Part shown: piece after piece, positions 46,477 through 56,091 of the stretch | Numbering within the stretch: position 1 is the first letter of the stretch | How the letters are laid out: each line of letters begins with the position of its first letter | Assembly: GCF_004916975.1 (NCBI RefSeq) | Contig: NZ_STGQ01000001.1 | Span: forward strand, 2,157,939 to 2,221,938 | Source: Paenibacillus dokdonensis | GTDB taxonomy: Bacteria > Bacillota > Bacilli > Paenibacillales > Paenibacillaceae | Direction: 5' to 3' | DNA length: 64,000 bases | Program-made: the position numbers and the translations under genes | Notes under the pieces: model-generated | The model's database searches: none | Told to the model about the DNA's origin: nothing | The model's input: the letters and a program-made list of their open reading frames with translations, nothing else

Positions 46477-46863
46477 ATGACAACACAAGAGAGACAAACT
46501 ATTGCAACAACCGAAGCTCCTGGAGCGATCGGCCCATATTCCCAAGCGGTTCAGCTCGGAAATATGCTGATCACTTCCGGACAGCTCGGAATGGATACAA
46601 CCGGCGAGTTTCCAGCTTCGGTGGAAGAGCAGACTCAGCGCTCACTGCTCAATGTGAAGGCGATTCTAGAATCTGCAAACTTTAGCATGAATCATATTAT
46701 AAAAACGACGGTGTTTTTGCAGGATATGAATGACTTCCAGAAGGTTAATGAAGTGTATGCAACATTCTTTGAAGAGCCATATCCGGCACGAAGCGCGGTA
46801 CAGGTAGCCAAGCTGCCAAAGGGCGGGCTTGTGGAGATCGAGGTTATCGCCGTGAAAGCTTAA
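46477..46863 (+). CDS. RidA-family reactive-intermediate deaminase
   Basis: The 128-residue protein has the family pattern APGAIGPYSQAVQLGNMLITSG, the arginine in PARSAVQVAKLPKGGLVEIE, and the terminal glutamate (about 120). It hydrolyses 2-aminoacrylate and related enamines made by PLP enzymes, here plausibly the PatB-type lyase two genes upstream. CAAGGAGAG precedes ATG 46477. Confidence 0.93.
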   Translation: MTTQERQTIATTEAPGAIGPYSQAVQLGNMLITSGQLGMDTTGEFPASVEEQTQRSLLNVKAILESANFSMNHIIKTTVFLQDMNDFQKVNEVYATFFEEPYPARSAVQVAKLPKGGLVEIEVIAVKA

Positions 46864-46905
46864 CATCTTGAAGTAATATTCCCCTCCAAAAGAAAATAGG
46901 TAAAT

Positions 46906-46960
46906 AAAAAGAGCCGTCCCAAGAAAACGTTGATAACGATTTTCTGGACGGCTCTTTTTT
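46906..46960 (+). terminator. Terminator after the ridA-like gene
   Basis: A 14-bp stem (46906-46919 with 46946-46959) with an inner AGAAAA/TTTTCT stem, ending TTTTTT. Confidence 0.9.
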
Positions 46961-46985
46961 GCATGGGTATCCACTGTTCTCAACG

Positions 46986-47021
46986 GAGTTCCAAAGCACT
47001 ATACTTGTAGTCGCTTGCCCA
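46986..47021 (-). pseudogene. Twelve-codon relic of an alditol-oxidase-like N-terminus
   Basis: On the minus strand 12 codons read WASDYKYSALEL, matching WAGNYKYSTSEL at the N-terminus of the intact flavoprotein (50387) at 8 of 12 positions, followed at once by a stop. It suggests that a second copy once stood here. The rest of 46961-47185 shows no gene. Confidence 0.4.
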
Positions 47022-47197
47022 AATCAGATATCGGTGTATTCGTCTAAAGTATCAGATGACAAATCATACCATTGTAACAAGGAATTGAGAAATTTGTTGG
47101 ATAGAAATGAAATGGGATCAAATGGATAATGAATGGGATTAAGGATTTTGACAAATTTTCACGACTAAAATAACCGGGTGTTGAAAGGAGTGTGCTT

Positions 47198-49042
47198 GTG
47201 GGTAGATTTTTATCGAAAATGCTGACTGTATGCATGACCGCTTCGCTATTGATGTATTGTGGTGTGGGATTTGACAAAGCTTCTGCGGATGGAACGCAAT
47301 CTGTCGTCGAATGGACCAGGGATTACGGAAGCATTTCTTCCGGGGAGGGCGTGATCTCTACTTCCGACGGCGGCTATTTAGCCACGGGGAATGTGAGGGG
47401 TGGAGACAAAGACGGAGATGATTCGTTTCAAAAGGCCTATGTTTTGAAGCTGAATGCTAAAGGTCAGGTCAAGTGGGAACAAAAGCTCGCCCATAGCTAT
47501 TCGAGTAATACGGCTTACCTGGCGAAGGAGACGAAAGACGGAGGTTACCTCGTCTTGGGATCGTCAAGGTCTGAAGGCGAATCCAAAGATGAGCTTTATA
47601 TGATCAGATTGGATTCCTCGGGCAATGTATTATGGGACAAGACTAAGGAGGACGCTGCGATAGACAGCACCCCGGTATCTGTAATAGAAACGGACGACGG
47701 CAGTTTTTTGATTGCCGGAAGGGGAATTGTTAGCTGGGTTGCATATGAACAAGCTTATATTTTGAAAATCGATGCGAACGGCAACGAGGTATGGTATAAC
47801 AAATACCCATTCACGGGAAGCGACTTTTTCACCGATCTGATTCCCGCGAACGACGGCGGATATATCGCTATCGGTCATGCAGGATTGGCGGAGTATGAAT
47901 CCAAAGACTATGATGCCATGCTGATCCTGAAGCTCGACGATCAGGGCAAAGAACTATGGTCGAAACAGTTTGTCGATCCGAAAAGCAGGTGGACTGCCCA
48001 TTCAATTGTGGCTGCGGAAGATGGCGGATATGTGGTCTTAAGCCGAAAAAAAATGGATGACAAAAATTTGGTGTTACTCACCAAACTCGACCTTGAAGGA
48101 CAAGTGCAATGGGAAAAAACTTACTCCGACGGCGAGAATTCCGAAATGTATAATCGTCTGGTGCGCACAAAGGACGGCTATGCCATGTTAGGCGGACATA
48201 ATTCCAGAAATAGTCTGAATGAATCGAAAACGCAGTACGGCGTATTAAGTGTCAATGTTAATGGAGGGGTGATTAGCCGGGATTTATTTAAAGGTCCTCC
48301 GATCACCTATGTCGGTAAGGCGGCAGGAACGCCAGACGGGGGATTTATTTTCCCTGGAACCGTTACGCGGGGAGATACACATAAATTCCAAGTGATGAAG
48401 CTGTCGCCTCCGGCTGAAGGAACCCCTGCCGAGCGTGCTCTGACAGGCATTTCGTTTACGGACAAAGAAAAAAGATTAAAAGCAGGCACAAGCGCCGCCA
48501 CCGTGCTTCAAGCCGTATATTCCGACGGAAGCAAAGAAGATTTATCCAGTGCCGGAGTGTACGTTTCGGGTGACAGTGCCGTTGCAACCATCGACGCATT
48601 AGGCCGGATTTCGGGGAACGAGCCGGGAGAAACGTACGTCGAAGCAACATTTGAAGGGTTTACTTCAAGGCTCAACATTACGGTGCTGCCTAAGGATACA
48701 GATGAATTCGATCCGGTGTCCGGTTATATCAAGCTTGATTCGGGCGAATACTCCATTTTGGAAGGTTCAATGCTCGATCTGAAGGTCACACTGTATGACT
48801 ATAAAACGAATACGGAATCGGATATCACGAAGCTTACGACCTTTACCAGTAATCATCCGGACATAGCAGAGGTGGATGAGGAAGGAAACCTGATTGGTCA
48901 TAAGCTGGGAGTGACCCGAATTTATGCGCAATACAAAGGAAGCCGCATTTCTGCCGATGTGCAGGTGGTCCGTACAGCTTTTCCTCAAGAAAAAATGCAG
49001 CCGAGCATGGAAAATTCTGAACATAGTGTAACGACAGAATAA
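47198..49042 (+). CDS. Secreted beta-propeller-like repeat protein with bacterial Ig-like (BIG2) domains
   Basis: The 614-residue exported protein has a signal peptide (about 1-31), then about six to seven repeats of DGGYLxxG...KLDxxGxVxWxK (about 40-405), a blade-like pattern, and two BIG2-type domains (about 410-500 and 510-600). The role may be adhesion or wall-polymer binding. GTG 47198 gives 7-nt spacing from AAAGGAG; the GTG at 47192 is too close. Alone between terminators. Confidence 0.72.
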   Translation: MGRFLSKMLTVCMTASLLMYCGVGFDKASADGTQSVVEWTRDYGSISSGEGVISTSDGGYLATGNVRGGDKDGDDSFQKAYVLKLNAKGQVKWEQKLAHSYSSNTAYLAKETKDGGYLVLGSSRSEGESKDELYMIRLDSSGNVLWDKTKEDAAIDSTPVSVIETDDGSFLIAGRGIVSWVAYEQAYILKIDANGNEVWYNKYPFTGSDFFTDLIPANDGGYIAIGHAGLAEYESKDYDAMLILKLDDQGKELWSKQFVDPKSRWTAHSIVAAEDGGYVVLSRKKMDDKNLVLLTKLDLEGQVQWEKTYSDGENSEMYNRLVRTKDGYAMLGGHNSRNSLNESKTQYGVLSVNVNGGVISRDLFKGPPITYVGKAAGTPDGGFIFPGTVTRGDTHKFQVMKLSPPAEGTPAERALTGISFTDKEKRLKAGTSAATVLQAVYSDGSKEDLSSAGVYVSGDSAVATIDALGRISGNEPGETYVEATFEGFTSRLNITVLPKDTDEFDPVSGYIKLDSGEYSILEGSMLDLKVTLYDYKTNTESDITKLTTFTSNHPDIAEVDEEGNLIGHKLGVTRIYAQYKGSRISADVQVVRTAFPQEKMQPSMENSEHSVTTE

Positions 49043-49087
49043 GGCAGCTTCGTTCATTGTCACGCAACCGAGGAAGATAAGCTTAAG

Positions 49088-49112
49088 AAGCCGCCGAAAT
49101 GGCGGCTTTTTG
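49088..49112. terminator. Terminator between convergent genes
   Basis: An 8-bp GC-rich stem (49088-49095 with 49101-49108), loop GAAAT, followed by TTT. Confidence 0.8.
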
Positions 49113-49124
49113 TGTATGAATAGA

Positions 49125-50387
49125 TCAATCCGCCATAAGATACGTATTCAAAAACTGGTTTCTAAACTTACCTTCCGGATCACAGTGAAGGAGAAGTTTT
49201 CGGAAATCGGGCAGACGTTTGTAAAGCGCTTGCAATTGGGCGGGCGGCATGGTGAACAGTTTGGCCCAATGCGGACAAGCAGCAAAGGGAGAGAGACGCT
49301 CTTCGATCATGGGCAGCACTTGCTGCACGGCTTGCCAGTAGGGCTTCCAGGTGAAATGTATCGCAACCGAATCCTGCTTATAGCAAGGACTCATCCATAG
49401 TTCATCCTCTGCAATCATGCGAACCTCGGATACATAAAGGAGAGGGGAAATATGCTCCCGCAGCTCATCGATCGCACATAAGGCTTGGTAAGCGACTTGT
49501 CGAGGCACAAAATACTCGCTTTGCAGCTCCTCTCCGGCGCTTGGGGTGAACTCCATCCGGAAATGAGGAAGCCGCTCGAACCAAGGTCCAGGGATCCCCA
49601 TCTGTTCGCTGCAGTTTTCCGCTGTATAACCGGGCACGGGATGAACATTTCTTGGCGCCCTCGTAGCGCCGAAAAATTCCGGTCCCATCCCGACGCTGAT
49701 GCCGTCCACCATTCGATGCTTCAGCCAGACTTGGTTGAAGCGGGATTCCTTCCAGTCCGTGAACAGGCTGACGCTGTAGGCGGCGGAGGTGATTTCATCG
49801 AAATGCTCCTCCAGGTTCTCCAAAGGCAGATTTTCGTAGACGTACTGACTCATCTCGAATGCTGGAATGATATCGAGCGTGATCTTCGTGACGACGCCAA
49901 GGCCCCCCAGCCCGACAGCCGCTCCGTTGACTCCTTCTTCATGATCTCGCGAGAAGTGCATCATGTCTCCGTCCGCCCTAACGATCTCCATGGAATGAAC
50001 TGCTGCAGCCAGATTGGCATTCCGCACGCCGGAGCCATGCGTTGCGGTTGCGCATGCGCCGGCAACTGTAATATGTGGCAGCGATGCCAGGTTATGAAGC
50101 GCATAGCCTTGATCGTTTAGATAACGGCACAGATCCCCGTAGCGGATTCCGCCTTCAACAGTTACCCTATGATTCTCGCGATCCAGTGCGATTACCCGGT
50201 TCAGCTTTTCCAGTGATAGCTGCATTTCCGAACTGTCAGCGATTCCATTGAACGAATGCCTTGTGCCTAACACCTTGATCCGGCGGCTCCGAGCCACAAT
50301 CTCTCTCACTTGTTCCAAGGTCTCAGGGATATGGAGCTCCGAGGTGCTGTACTTGTAGTTGCCTGCCCAATTGTGATTTTGATTCAT
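49125..50387 (-). CDS. Alditol-oxidase-like FAD-binding oxidoreductase
   Basis: The 420-residue flavoprotein is of the VAO type: the FAD motif KVLGTRHSFNGIADS (histidine for covalent FAD), LPHITVAGACATATHGSG, and CPHWAKLF near the C-terminus, which is the HWxK active-site signature of sugar-alcohol and aldonolactone oxidases. Length and motifs fit alditol/xylitol oxidase (AldO), which oxidises polyols at C1 and makes peroxide. Start at ATG 50387. Alone on its strand; a link to xylan use in this organism is speculative. Confidence 0.85.
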   Translation of the reverse strand: MNQNHNWAGNYKYSTSELHIPETLEQVREIVARSRRIKVLGTRHSFNGIADSSEMQLSLEKLNRVIALDRENHRVTVEGGIRYGDLCRYLNDQGYALHNLASLPHITVAGACATATHGSGVRNANLAAAVHSMEIVRADGDMMHFSRDHEEGVNGAAVGLGGLGVVTKITLDIIPAFEMSQYVYENLPLENLEEHFDEITSAAYSVSLFTDWKESRFNQVWLKHRMVDGISVGMGPEFFGATRAPRNVHPVPGYTAENCSEQMGIPGPWFERLPHFRMEFTPSAGEELQSEYFVPRQVAYQALCAIDELREHISPLLYVSEVRMIAEDELWMSPCYKQDSVAIHFTWKPYWQAVQQVLPMIEERLSPFAACPHWAKLFTMPPAQLQALYKRLPDFRKLLLHCDPEGKFRNQFLNTYLMAD

Positions 50388-50601
50388 CTTCTCACTCCTC
50401 CTTCACTTTGAATATTCATATATATATACATGATAGCAGGGGCAGGGACAGAGTCTCAACCCTGCCGTAACTCTTTTATCATTTGGAAAATATTCAAATT
50501 TGAGCAGCAGCGGTGTGAGAGGCTTATGCTACAATGAAGCTGTAACTTGTGCATTTTTCATAAAATGGATCAATATCCGTTTTTAAGGAGAGGTGACTTG
50601 T

Positions 50602-51027
50602 ATGGATTTGAACGATAACCAAAAGGAAGCAGCGCCGGAAGATACTCAAAATAACAAAAAAGAAAAGAACCGGATGTCGACCAGCGGTAGGCTTTTGGAG
50701 TCAGCCGTTGACGAGTTTGCCTTAAATGGCGGCTTTGACGATTTGCCCGGAAAGGGAAAGCCGATAAAGATAGAGGATGGGGATGTTCTCACCGGGATCA
50801 TGAGAAACGCCAACTACCAGCCTGCATGGATTGAACTTAGAAAAGAGATTGCTGCCGACTTAAAGCGGATTACCGAACGTTCAGGCCTGAACCCACTTAT
50901 GGAAGCTGAGCTGGAGCCCATCAATCAAAAAATCCGGAAATATAACAGACTGGTTCCGAACCCGCTTTTGCAAAAAGGTCTGGTATCCGGCATGAATCTT
51001 CACACAGCCTACGATAAATGGGCTTAG
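50602..51027 (+). CDS. DUF1992 (DnaJ-homologue subfamily C member 28-like) protein
   Basis: The 141-residue protein has a polar N-terminus (about 1-25) and the DUF1992 signature AVDEFALNGGFDDLPGKGKP, followed by helical NYQPAWIELRKEIAADLKRI and NPLLQKGLVSGMNL. Function is unknown; it is widespread and lacks a J domain. AGGAGAGGTG precedes ATG 50602. The longer frame from 50593 would start inside the ribosome binding site. Confidence 0.85.
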   Translation: MDLNDNQKEAAPEDTQNNKKEKNRMSTSGRLLESAVDEFALNGGFDDLPGKGKPIKIEDGDVLTGIMRNANYQPAWIELRKEIAADLKRITERSGLNPLMEAELEPINQKIRKYNRLVPNPLLQKGLVSGMNLHTAYDKWA

Positions 51028-51128
51028 CCCGGTTATTAAATCTATTCGCCAAGTGCAGTGGTTTAATGAACAAAGTCGATTTATAGGCCTAAGAGCGATA
51101 GACATAGCTGTTGCATTTTAATTAAAAG

Positions 51129-51161
51129 AAGTATCTCCCGTAAAAGGAAATACTTTTTTTT
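51129..51161 (+). terminator. Terminator after the DUF1992 gene
   Basis: AAGTAT/ATACTT and TCC/GGA pair around a single mismatch, and eight T residues follow. Confidence 0.72.
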
Positions 51162-51308
51162 GTGACTTAATGAAGTCGTCTTCGGCCTCTGACAAAAATG
51201 GATTTTGACAGTGTATTCAGGGAATGAGAAAATATTGTTTTGTAGGAGAACGATAGTTGAGTGAAAAATTGTCACATATCAGAATTATAAAAATTTGGAG
51301 GCATATCC

Positions 51309-51617
51309 ATGAATCAGCGTTTTCGTATAACACGTTCGATGCAAGAAGACAATGCAGAGCAAGCCATTTCTTTGGATGAGTGCAAACAATACTTTGCATC
51401 CAAACCCGATTTTTCCTATTCACAGGTTTTTACAGTTAAAGGAACCGAGAGCACGATGTCCATCGATGGGGATTTTTTTATGTGGAAGCAAGGGGGCATT
51501 GAAATTCCTTTCCGGCTTTATTCAGGAGATTTATATGTAGCCATTTCCAGCGAAGCTATAGTTCCCAAAATGATTGAAATTGCAACAGATTTGCGGGCAG
51601 ATGTGGTTGAAGGGTAA
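51309..51617 (+). CDS. Small protein of unknown function, possibly truncated by a stop
   Basis: A 102-residue frame starts at ATG 51309 with GGAGG at good spacing. Its sequence (KGTESTMSIDGDFFMWKQGG, EIPFRLYSGDLYVAIS) suggests a beta-rich fold, but I recognise no family. After TAA 51615-51617 the same frame stays open to TGA 51756 with protein-like sequence (HLGEEESLLFAEMMRKASDY, MIKQQELYIRSFFVDE). Either the gene was longer and the TAA is a mutation, or the rest is a relic of a second gene. Confidence 0.55.
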   Translation: MNQRFRITRSMQEDNAEQAISLDECKQYFASKPDFSYSQVFTVKGTESTMSIDGDFFMWKQGGIEIPFRLYSGDLYVAISSEAIVPKMIEIATDLRADVVEG

Positions 51618-51822
51618 AACGTTGGTCTCGTTAAGCATTTAGGGGAGGAAGAAAGCCTACTCTTTGCCGAGATGATGAGAAAAGCTTCGGATTATATGAT
51701 CAAACAACAGGAATTGTATATTCGGAGTTTCTTCGTGGATGAAAATGATGAGAAATGAGTAAACGACCAAGTTTGGAATATTAGATTATTATGGCCATGG
51801 ATAGAAATCCACAAAAGAACAC

Positions 51823-51860
51823 AAAAGTCCCGCAATCAATTTCGTGATTGCGGGACTTTT
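51823..51860. terminator. Bidirectional terminator
   Basis: A perfect 16-bp stem (51823-51838 with 51845-51860), A4 and T4 at the base, loop ATTTCG. It ends the minus-strand lipoprotein gene and the plus-strand unit. Confidence 0.9.
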
Positions 51861-51894
51861 GCTTAGTCAGGAAAGCGGCTGCCTGCTATAGCGT

Positions 51895-53415
51895 TTACCT
51901 CTTTGCGCCAAGCCACGCATCCAGCTGCTTTTGCACTTCTTGCCGTATCTCGTCGATGCCTGCTTGCTTTAGCTCCTCATTAAATTTGGGGAGGATTGTG
52001 TCAACATCGACTGAGCCAGTCATGAGGCTGGGATAGTATTTCTTCCAAATCATTTCGATGTTATCGGTTTGGGCGGTCAACTTGGAGAGATCAGGAGTAA
52101 AACCGAGCACGGAGGACTTGATTACTTCTGCGTTGTATTTACGGAATTGATTCCATTTATCGAGAGGTTCCGGATTATCACCGCCCATGGTTTTCAGTAT
52201 AAACCAGTTACCCTGAGTGTATTGTACTCCTGCATAGCTGGCTGGCGCATCCGGGATCGGTTCACCGTGGCTGTCTTTGCTAGGAATGGGGGCTACTTGC
52301 CCATGTTCATCCAGCGTGTAGTGGACTCCTTCAATACCGTAATTAAATAAGTTTCGTATTTCAGGGTCGGTATTGAGTAGATTCAGAAACTTAATACACT
52401 CAACGGGATGCTTGGTGTTGGCATTAACAGCCATGATGCCTCCACGGACGGATTCCGTGGTAACGACGGTGGGGGTTACGGGATTCGATACAACCTTGTA
52501 GCCGCGATCCTTACTCCAAGTCGTCTCCGAGAGCGGGCCGCCACCTGAGGATTTCCAGAACACTTTAGCCCCACGCTTAAGTCCGCCAGGCTCCCGTAGC
52601 GCTGCATCCTTGTTAATGAAGCCCTCCTTATAATAACGACGTAACGTGTCTAATACCTGCCGTGCTTCCTTTGTTTCGAAGATATTCACGACCTTAGCGC
52701 TCGGGTCCAGAGATTTCACCATCAAGGGAACTTTATTGTTCACAACATATTCATAGCCATAAAGAGCGAAGAAATTTTGTGAATCCTGATCCAATTCCAT
52801 GGGTATGTATGACGGCTCTTCCTTTCTAATCATCCGGAGCAACGGTTCAAGTGATTCCAGAGTGTTGTATTTGGTAATGTCGATATTGTGCTTTTTTATT
52901 ATTGAAGCAGGATACATCCAATGATCACGTACGGCCAGCTCTTTATTGGTCGGTACACCGTAAATGCCTCCATCGTTCATTCGTACCCCTTGCCAAAAAG
53001 TCGGGTCAATGTTGTCATATAAATCCTTGCCCAGACTCGTAAGGTAATCATCAAGTTTCAGCCATGCTCCGCGCATTGCGGTGGCTGCATAATTGGGTGC
53101 AAAAGCAATATCGAAAGGGCTTCCTGCGGATATAAGCGTGTTCAGCCGATCTTCATACTCTTGCCAGCCTACCTTGATATAGGTGATCGTTACACCAATT
53201 TTAGGAGCCATGATTTCATTGATCTTATCATTTACGAGCTGCAGATCTTTGTCGGGCTCTCCAATCGTGTAATAAATCAGATTGACGGGGTCGCCACCAA
53301 ATTTATCGTAGTTATTTTTGCTAGGCTGCCGGGAACAGCCAGTCATATTTATTGTGAGCAGCAGGATGAGGCTGATTGTCATGAAGATATATCTGTGTCT
53401 AGTGCGCTTTTGCAT
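51895..53415 (-). CDS. CUT1-type extracellular substrate-binding lipoprotein (LplA-like)
   Basis: The 506-residue lipoprotein has lipobox NMTGC, a large-cluster carbohydrate-binding fold (VNLIYYTIGEPDKDLQL, EDRLNTLISAGSPFDIAF), and a DUF3502-like C-terminus (KWNQFRKYNAEV, SSVLGF). It is related to, but clearly different from, the binding protein at 56148. ATG 53415 follows AAAGGAGG. It lies 29 bp behind the YesN-type regulator and is transcribed with it, so it may be a sensor subunit or a second ligand receptor for the transporter. Confidence 0.88.
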   Translation of the reverse strand: MQKRTRHRYIFMTISLILLLTINMTGCSRQPSKNNYDKFGGDPVNLIYYTIGEPDKDLQLVNDKINEIMAPKIGVTITYIKVGWQEYEDRLNTLISAGSPFDIAFAPNYAATAMRGAWLKLDDYLTSLGKDLYDNIDPTFWQGVRMNDGGIYGVPTNKELAVRDHWMYPASIIKKHNIDITKYNTLESLEPLLRMIRKEEPSYIPMELDQDSQNFFALYGYEYVVNNKVPLMVKSLDPSAKVVNIFETKEARQVLDTLRRYYKEGFINKDAALREPGGLKRGAKVFWKSSGGGPLSETTWSKDRGYKVVSNPVTPTVVTTESVRGGIMAVNANTKHPVECIKFLNLLNTDPEIRNLFNYGIEGVHYTLDEHGQVAPIPSKDSHGEPIPDAPASYAGVQYTQGNWFILKTMGGDNPEPLDKWNQFRKYNAEVIKSSVLGFTPDLSKLTAQTDNIEMIWKKYYPSLMTGSVDVDTILPKFNEELKQAGIDEIRQEVQKQLDAWLGAKR

Positions 53416-53444
53416 CAATATCCTCCTTTCCGCCGAGTTCGTTG

Positions 53445-54206
53445 TTAACCTTTTCCCCGCAGATCAGAGGGGGATTTTCCGAAAAAGCTTTGAAAATGTG
53501 TATAAAAATAATTGAGATTGTTATATCCAACAGATAGTGCGATATAAGAAATCTTCTCATCTGTCGATTGAATTCTTTCTTGTGCGAGCAGCATACGGTA
53601 AGCCATGAGGTATTCTGAAAATTTCATTTCGGTTTCCTTAAGAAATAATTGCCCAAGGTAGGTACTGTTCATTTGAAAGCGCTCTGCCACTGATTTTAAG
53701 GTAATATTCTGAGCATGCTCCGTCTTGATCATAAGCAGAATACGGTTGACTAGCTTGGATAGGCTATCATAGCTGACATCCAGTACCGGATCCTTGTTCA
53801 AACGCTCGCTGCCCTTATTGCCTATCGTACCACCCAGATCTTCAACAATAATCTTCTCAATAACTTGCTGTAGCTTCGGACGTTCTACAGGCTTGAGCAG
53901 ATAGTCTTTGACTCCACAGCGGATGGCTTCTTGGGCATACTTGAATTCACTATAGCCGCTCATAATAACATATTTCGTAGGAATTTGAAGTTCATTGAGT
54001 CTGCAGATCGCTTCGTACCCAAGATTCTTGCCAATGCAAACATCAAAAATGGCGACATCCGGCATAAGGTCTATGATCTTGGATATGGCCTCCTGCGTAG
54101 ACTCGCAGGTATCGATCCGGCCGAAGCCGTATTGTTTCCAGTCCAGGATTCGCTTCATCCCCTCCAAAATCTGAGGTTCGTCATCCACAATCATCAGCTT
54201 GTACAT
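53445..54206 (-). CDS. AraC-type response regulator (YesN-like)
   Basis: The 253-residue regulator has a receiver (D8, D9, phosphoacceptor D55 in VAIFDVCIG, K in YLLKPVE) and an AraC HTH (about 150-253; LKSVAERFQMNSTYLGQLF, ISYIALSVGYNNLNYFYTHF). It is short relative to many YesN proteins (about 350-540 residues), lacking the usual middle region. ATG 54206 after AGAGGTG overlaps the kinase 3' end by 26 bp. Confidence 0.9.
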   Translation of the reverse strand: MYKLMIVDDEPQILEGMKRILDWKQYGFGRIDTCESTQEAISKIIDLMPDVAIFDVCIGKNLGYEAICRLNELQIPTKYVIMSGYSEFKYAQEAIRCGVKDYLLKPVERPKLQQVIEKIIVEDLGGTIGNKGSERLNKDPVLDVSYDSLSKLVNRILLMIKTEHAQNITLKSVAERFQMNSTYLGQLFLKETEMKFSEYLMAYRMLLAQERIQSTDEKISYIALSVGYNNLNYFYTHFQSFFGKSPSDLRGKG

Positions 54207-55944
54207 GTTCAATCACCTCTTTTGATATCCGTACAGAAATCTTGACTCCAGCTTCCTCATTATTTTCAATTTCTATAGAATAGCTGTTCCCATAGAAGAA
54301 ATGAAGACGGGTGTTTACGTTGTGTAGACCGATACTCTTGGAAGAAGTATCATCATGGCTCGAGAGGGTGCTTCGAACGGTATTTAAGCGTTCCTCATGA
54401 ATACCACGCCCATTATCCACGAATTCCAATACATAATGGTCTTCAGCTTCCCAGCCATTAACGACATACAGGTTCAACTCTTTACTGGCGATAAAACCAT
54501 GGATGAAAAAATTCTCAGCCAAAGGCTGCATCCAGAATTTTACGGTAGGGATCGAGAGTAACGCCGGCTCGACATTGACTTGATAATAAAAACGCTCTGG
54601 ATACTTAAACTCCATAATCTCCAGGTACTTTTGCAGCAATTCCAGCTCACTGGCAATCGAAATAATATTCTCTTTTTTGACAATTTCACGATAGAGCGCA
54701 CCCAAGGTAGCAATGGCATCAGCGGTATCCCTGTCCTGGTTAACAAGAGCAGTGGAGCGGATAACCTCTAATGTATTGTACAGAAAATGAGGATTAATCT
54801 GGTGTTGAAGCGCTTTCATTTCAGTTTCTTGCTGTTTTAGCTTAAGCAAATACTCGTTACGAATATGCTTATCTAATTGCTGTATCATATCGTCTAATTC
54901 CCTCGCGATCATGCCGTATTCATTGCGTCGATAACGAGCAGGGCGATTAGGTGTAAAATTGGCTGTTTTCACGCGTCCGATCGATTGAATAATGCGGTGC
55001 AGAAAGCGGGCATCATCACGCATGTTGTACACAATGAGCAGTAGTACGCTAATCATGGTTGTAATTATGATCAGAAAGATGGTGAGCAGCATCCTGGCAT
55101 GCTGACGAATCAGCATAGATAAATCAACGATGCTAACGAACTTGAAATTAAACTTGGTGGAGGGGAAGGTGACAAAAAATATATGCTTAAAAAGACCCTT
55201 TGAAATAAAACCGTGACTGTGTCCATTCGCCGCCGCCATACGGGACAGTTCCTTCAAGTCTTGGTCCTGTTCATTACCGATAAGGTATATGTCGCCGGAA
55301 GCACTGACTGCAGCAGCCTTGCCAAATCGATAAGTTTGTATGGATTTAAAGATTTGATCACTGCTGACCAAGAAACGCAGCTCTCCGAATTCCTGTGAGC
55401 CTAATGTTGGTTCCGATAGTTTCTTGCGATATACGAATCCTTTTAATAGGGTATCGTGAAAAGCTTCATCTGTATTTGGAAGACCAAACATGAAGCTCGT
55501 ATTTCCGTTATCAGTGAAGCGTACGACATTGCCGTATTGGTTGGTATGCAGGCTAATCTGCGTAATTTCACCTTGCGCCCAGCTGTACAGATAGGTTTTA
55601 ATATCCTCCGGGAAGGATACCAGAGGTTGTGAGAATTGACTGTTTTGCAGTCTGCTGGTTAAGTAGCCTTCAACACTGCTGCTTGAATAGCTCCGAACAT
55701 CATCCATCAGACTGTGATTGGAATATATACGCTGCATGTAAGCCTCAATTCGGTCGGCATCATACTGCAGCTCATTCTCTACACCGGCGAAAGCATTGGT
55801 TGCCTCTATACGGGCATCACCAACCCATTGATTCAGCAGCATTGCACAGGTTAAAATGCCAAGTGCGATTCCAATGGTCAAAACGAAGATGACATAAGCA
55901 ATAAACTTGTGACGATAAATTTTGATTTGTAAAAAAGAGCTCAT
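54181..55944 (-). CDS. YesM-like sensor histidine kinase
   Basis: The 587-residue kinase has two membrane helices (about 15-37 and 280-302) around a long extracellular sensor, HAMP, then the His_kinase domain with phosphoacceptor in ALQHQINPHFLYNTLE and an ATPase domain (LAENFFIHGF, DNGRGI, GLHNVNTRL). This class senses carbohydrates with binding proteins and drives transporter genes via YesN partners. ATG 55944 follows GAGGTG. Its targets are probably the permease/binding protein genes upstream. Confidence 0.92.
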   Translation of the reverse strand: MSSFLQIKIYRHKFIAYVIFVLTIGIALGILTCAMLLNQWVGDARIEATNAFAGVENELQYDADRIEAYMQRIYSNHSLMDDVRSYSSSSVEGYLTSRLQNSQFSQPLVSFPEDIKTYLYSWAQGEITQISLHTNQYGNVVRFTDNGNTSFMFGLPNTDEAFHDTLLKGFVYRKKLSEPTLGSQEFGELRFLVSSDQIFKSIQTYRFGKAAAVSASGDIYLIGNEQDQDLKELSRMAAANGHSHGFISKGLFKHIFFVTFPSTKFNFKFVSIVDLSMLIRQHARMLLTIFLIIITTMISVLLLIVYNMRDDARFLHRIIQSIGRVKTANFTPNRPARYRRNEYGMIARELDDMIQQLDKHIRNEYLLKLKQQETEMKALQHQINPHFLYNTLEVIRSTALVNQDRDTADAIATLGALYREIVKKENIISIASELELLQKYLEIMEFKYPERFYYQVNVEPALLSIPTVKFWMQPLAENFFIHGFIASKELNLYVVNGWEAEDHYVLEFVDNGRGIHEERLNTVRSTLSSHDDTSSKSIGLHNVNTRLHFFYGNSYSIEIENNEEAGVKISVRISKEVIEHVQADDCG

Positions 55945-56091
55945 ACGACACCTCAATTGCAGTAGGTAGCCTTAAAGTAAGCATTTACCATACCACTTTA
56001 ACATGATTAAGCGAAGCTTCATAGATATATAAATTGAACGAAAGAAAGAGAAAACACTTCGCCTGTATTCCAGATGGAATCAAGGAGAAGC

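Noticed and set aside
49485..50120. 211-codon plus-strand frame opposite the alditol-oxidase-like gene.
   Set aside because: Antisense shadow; the minus-strand protein has intact FAD and HWxK motifs.
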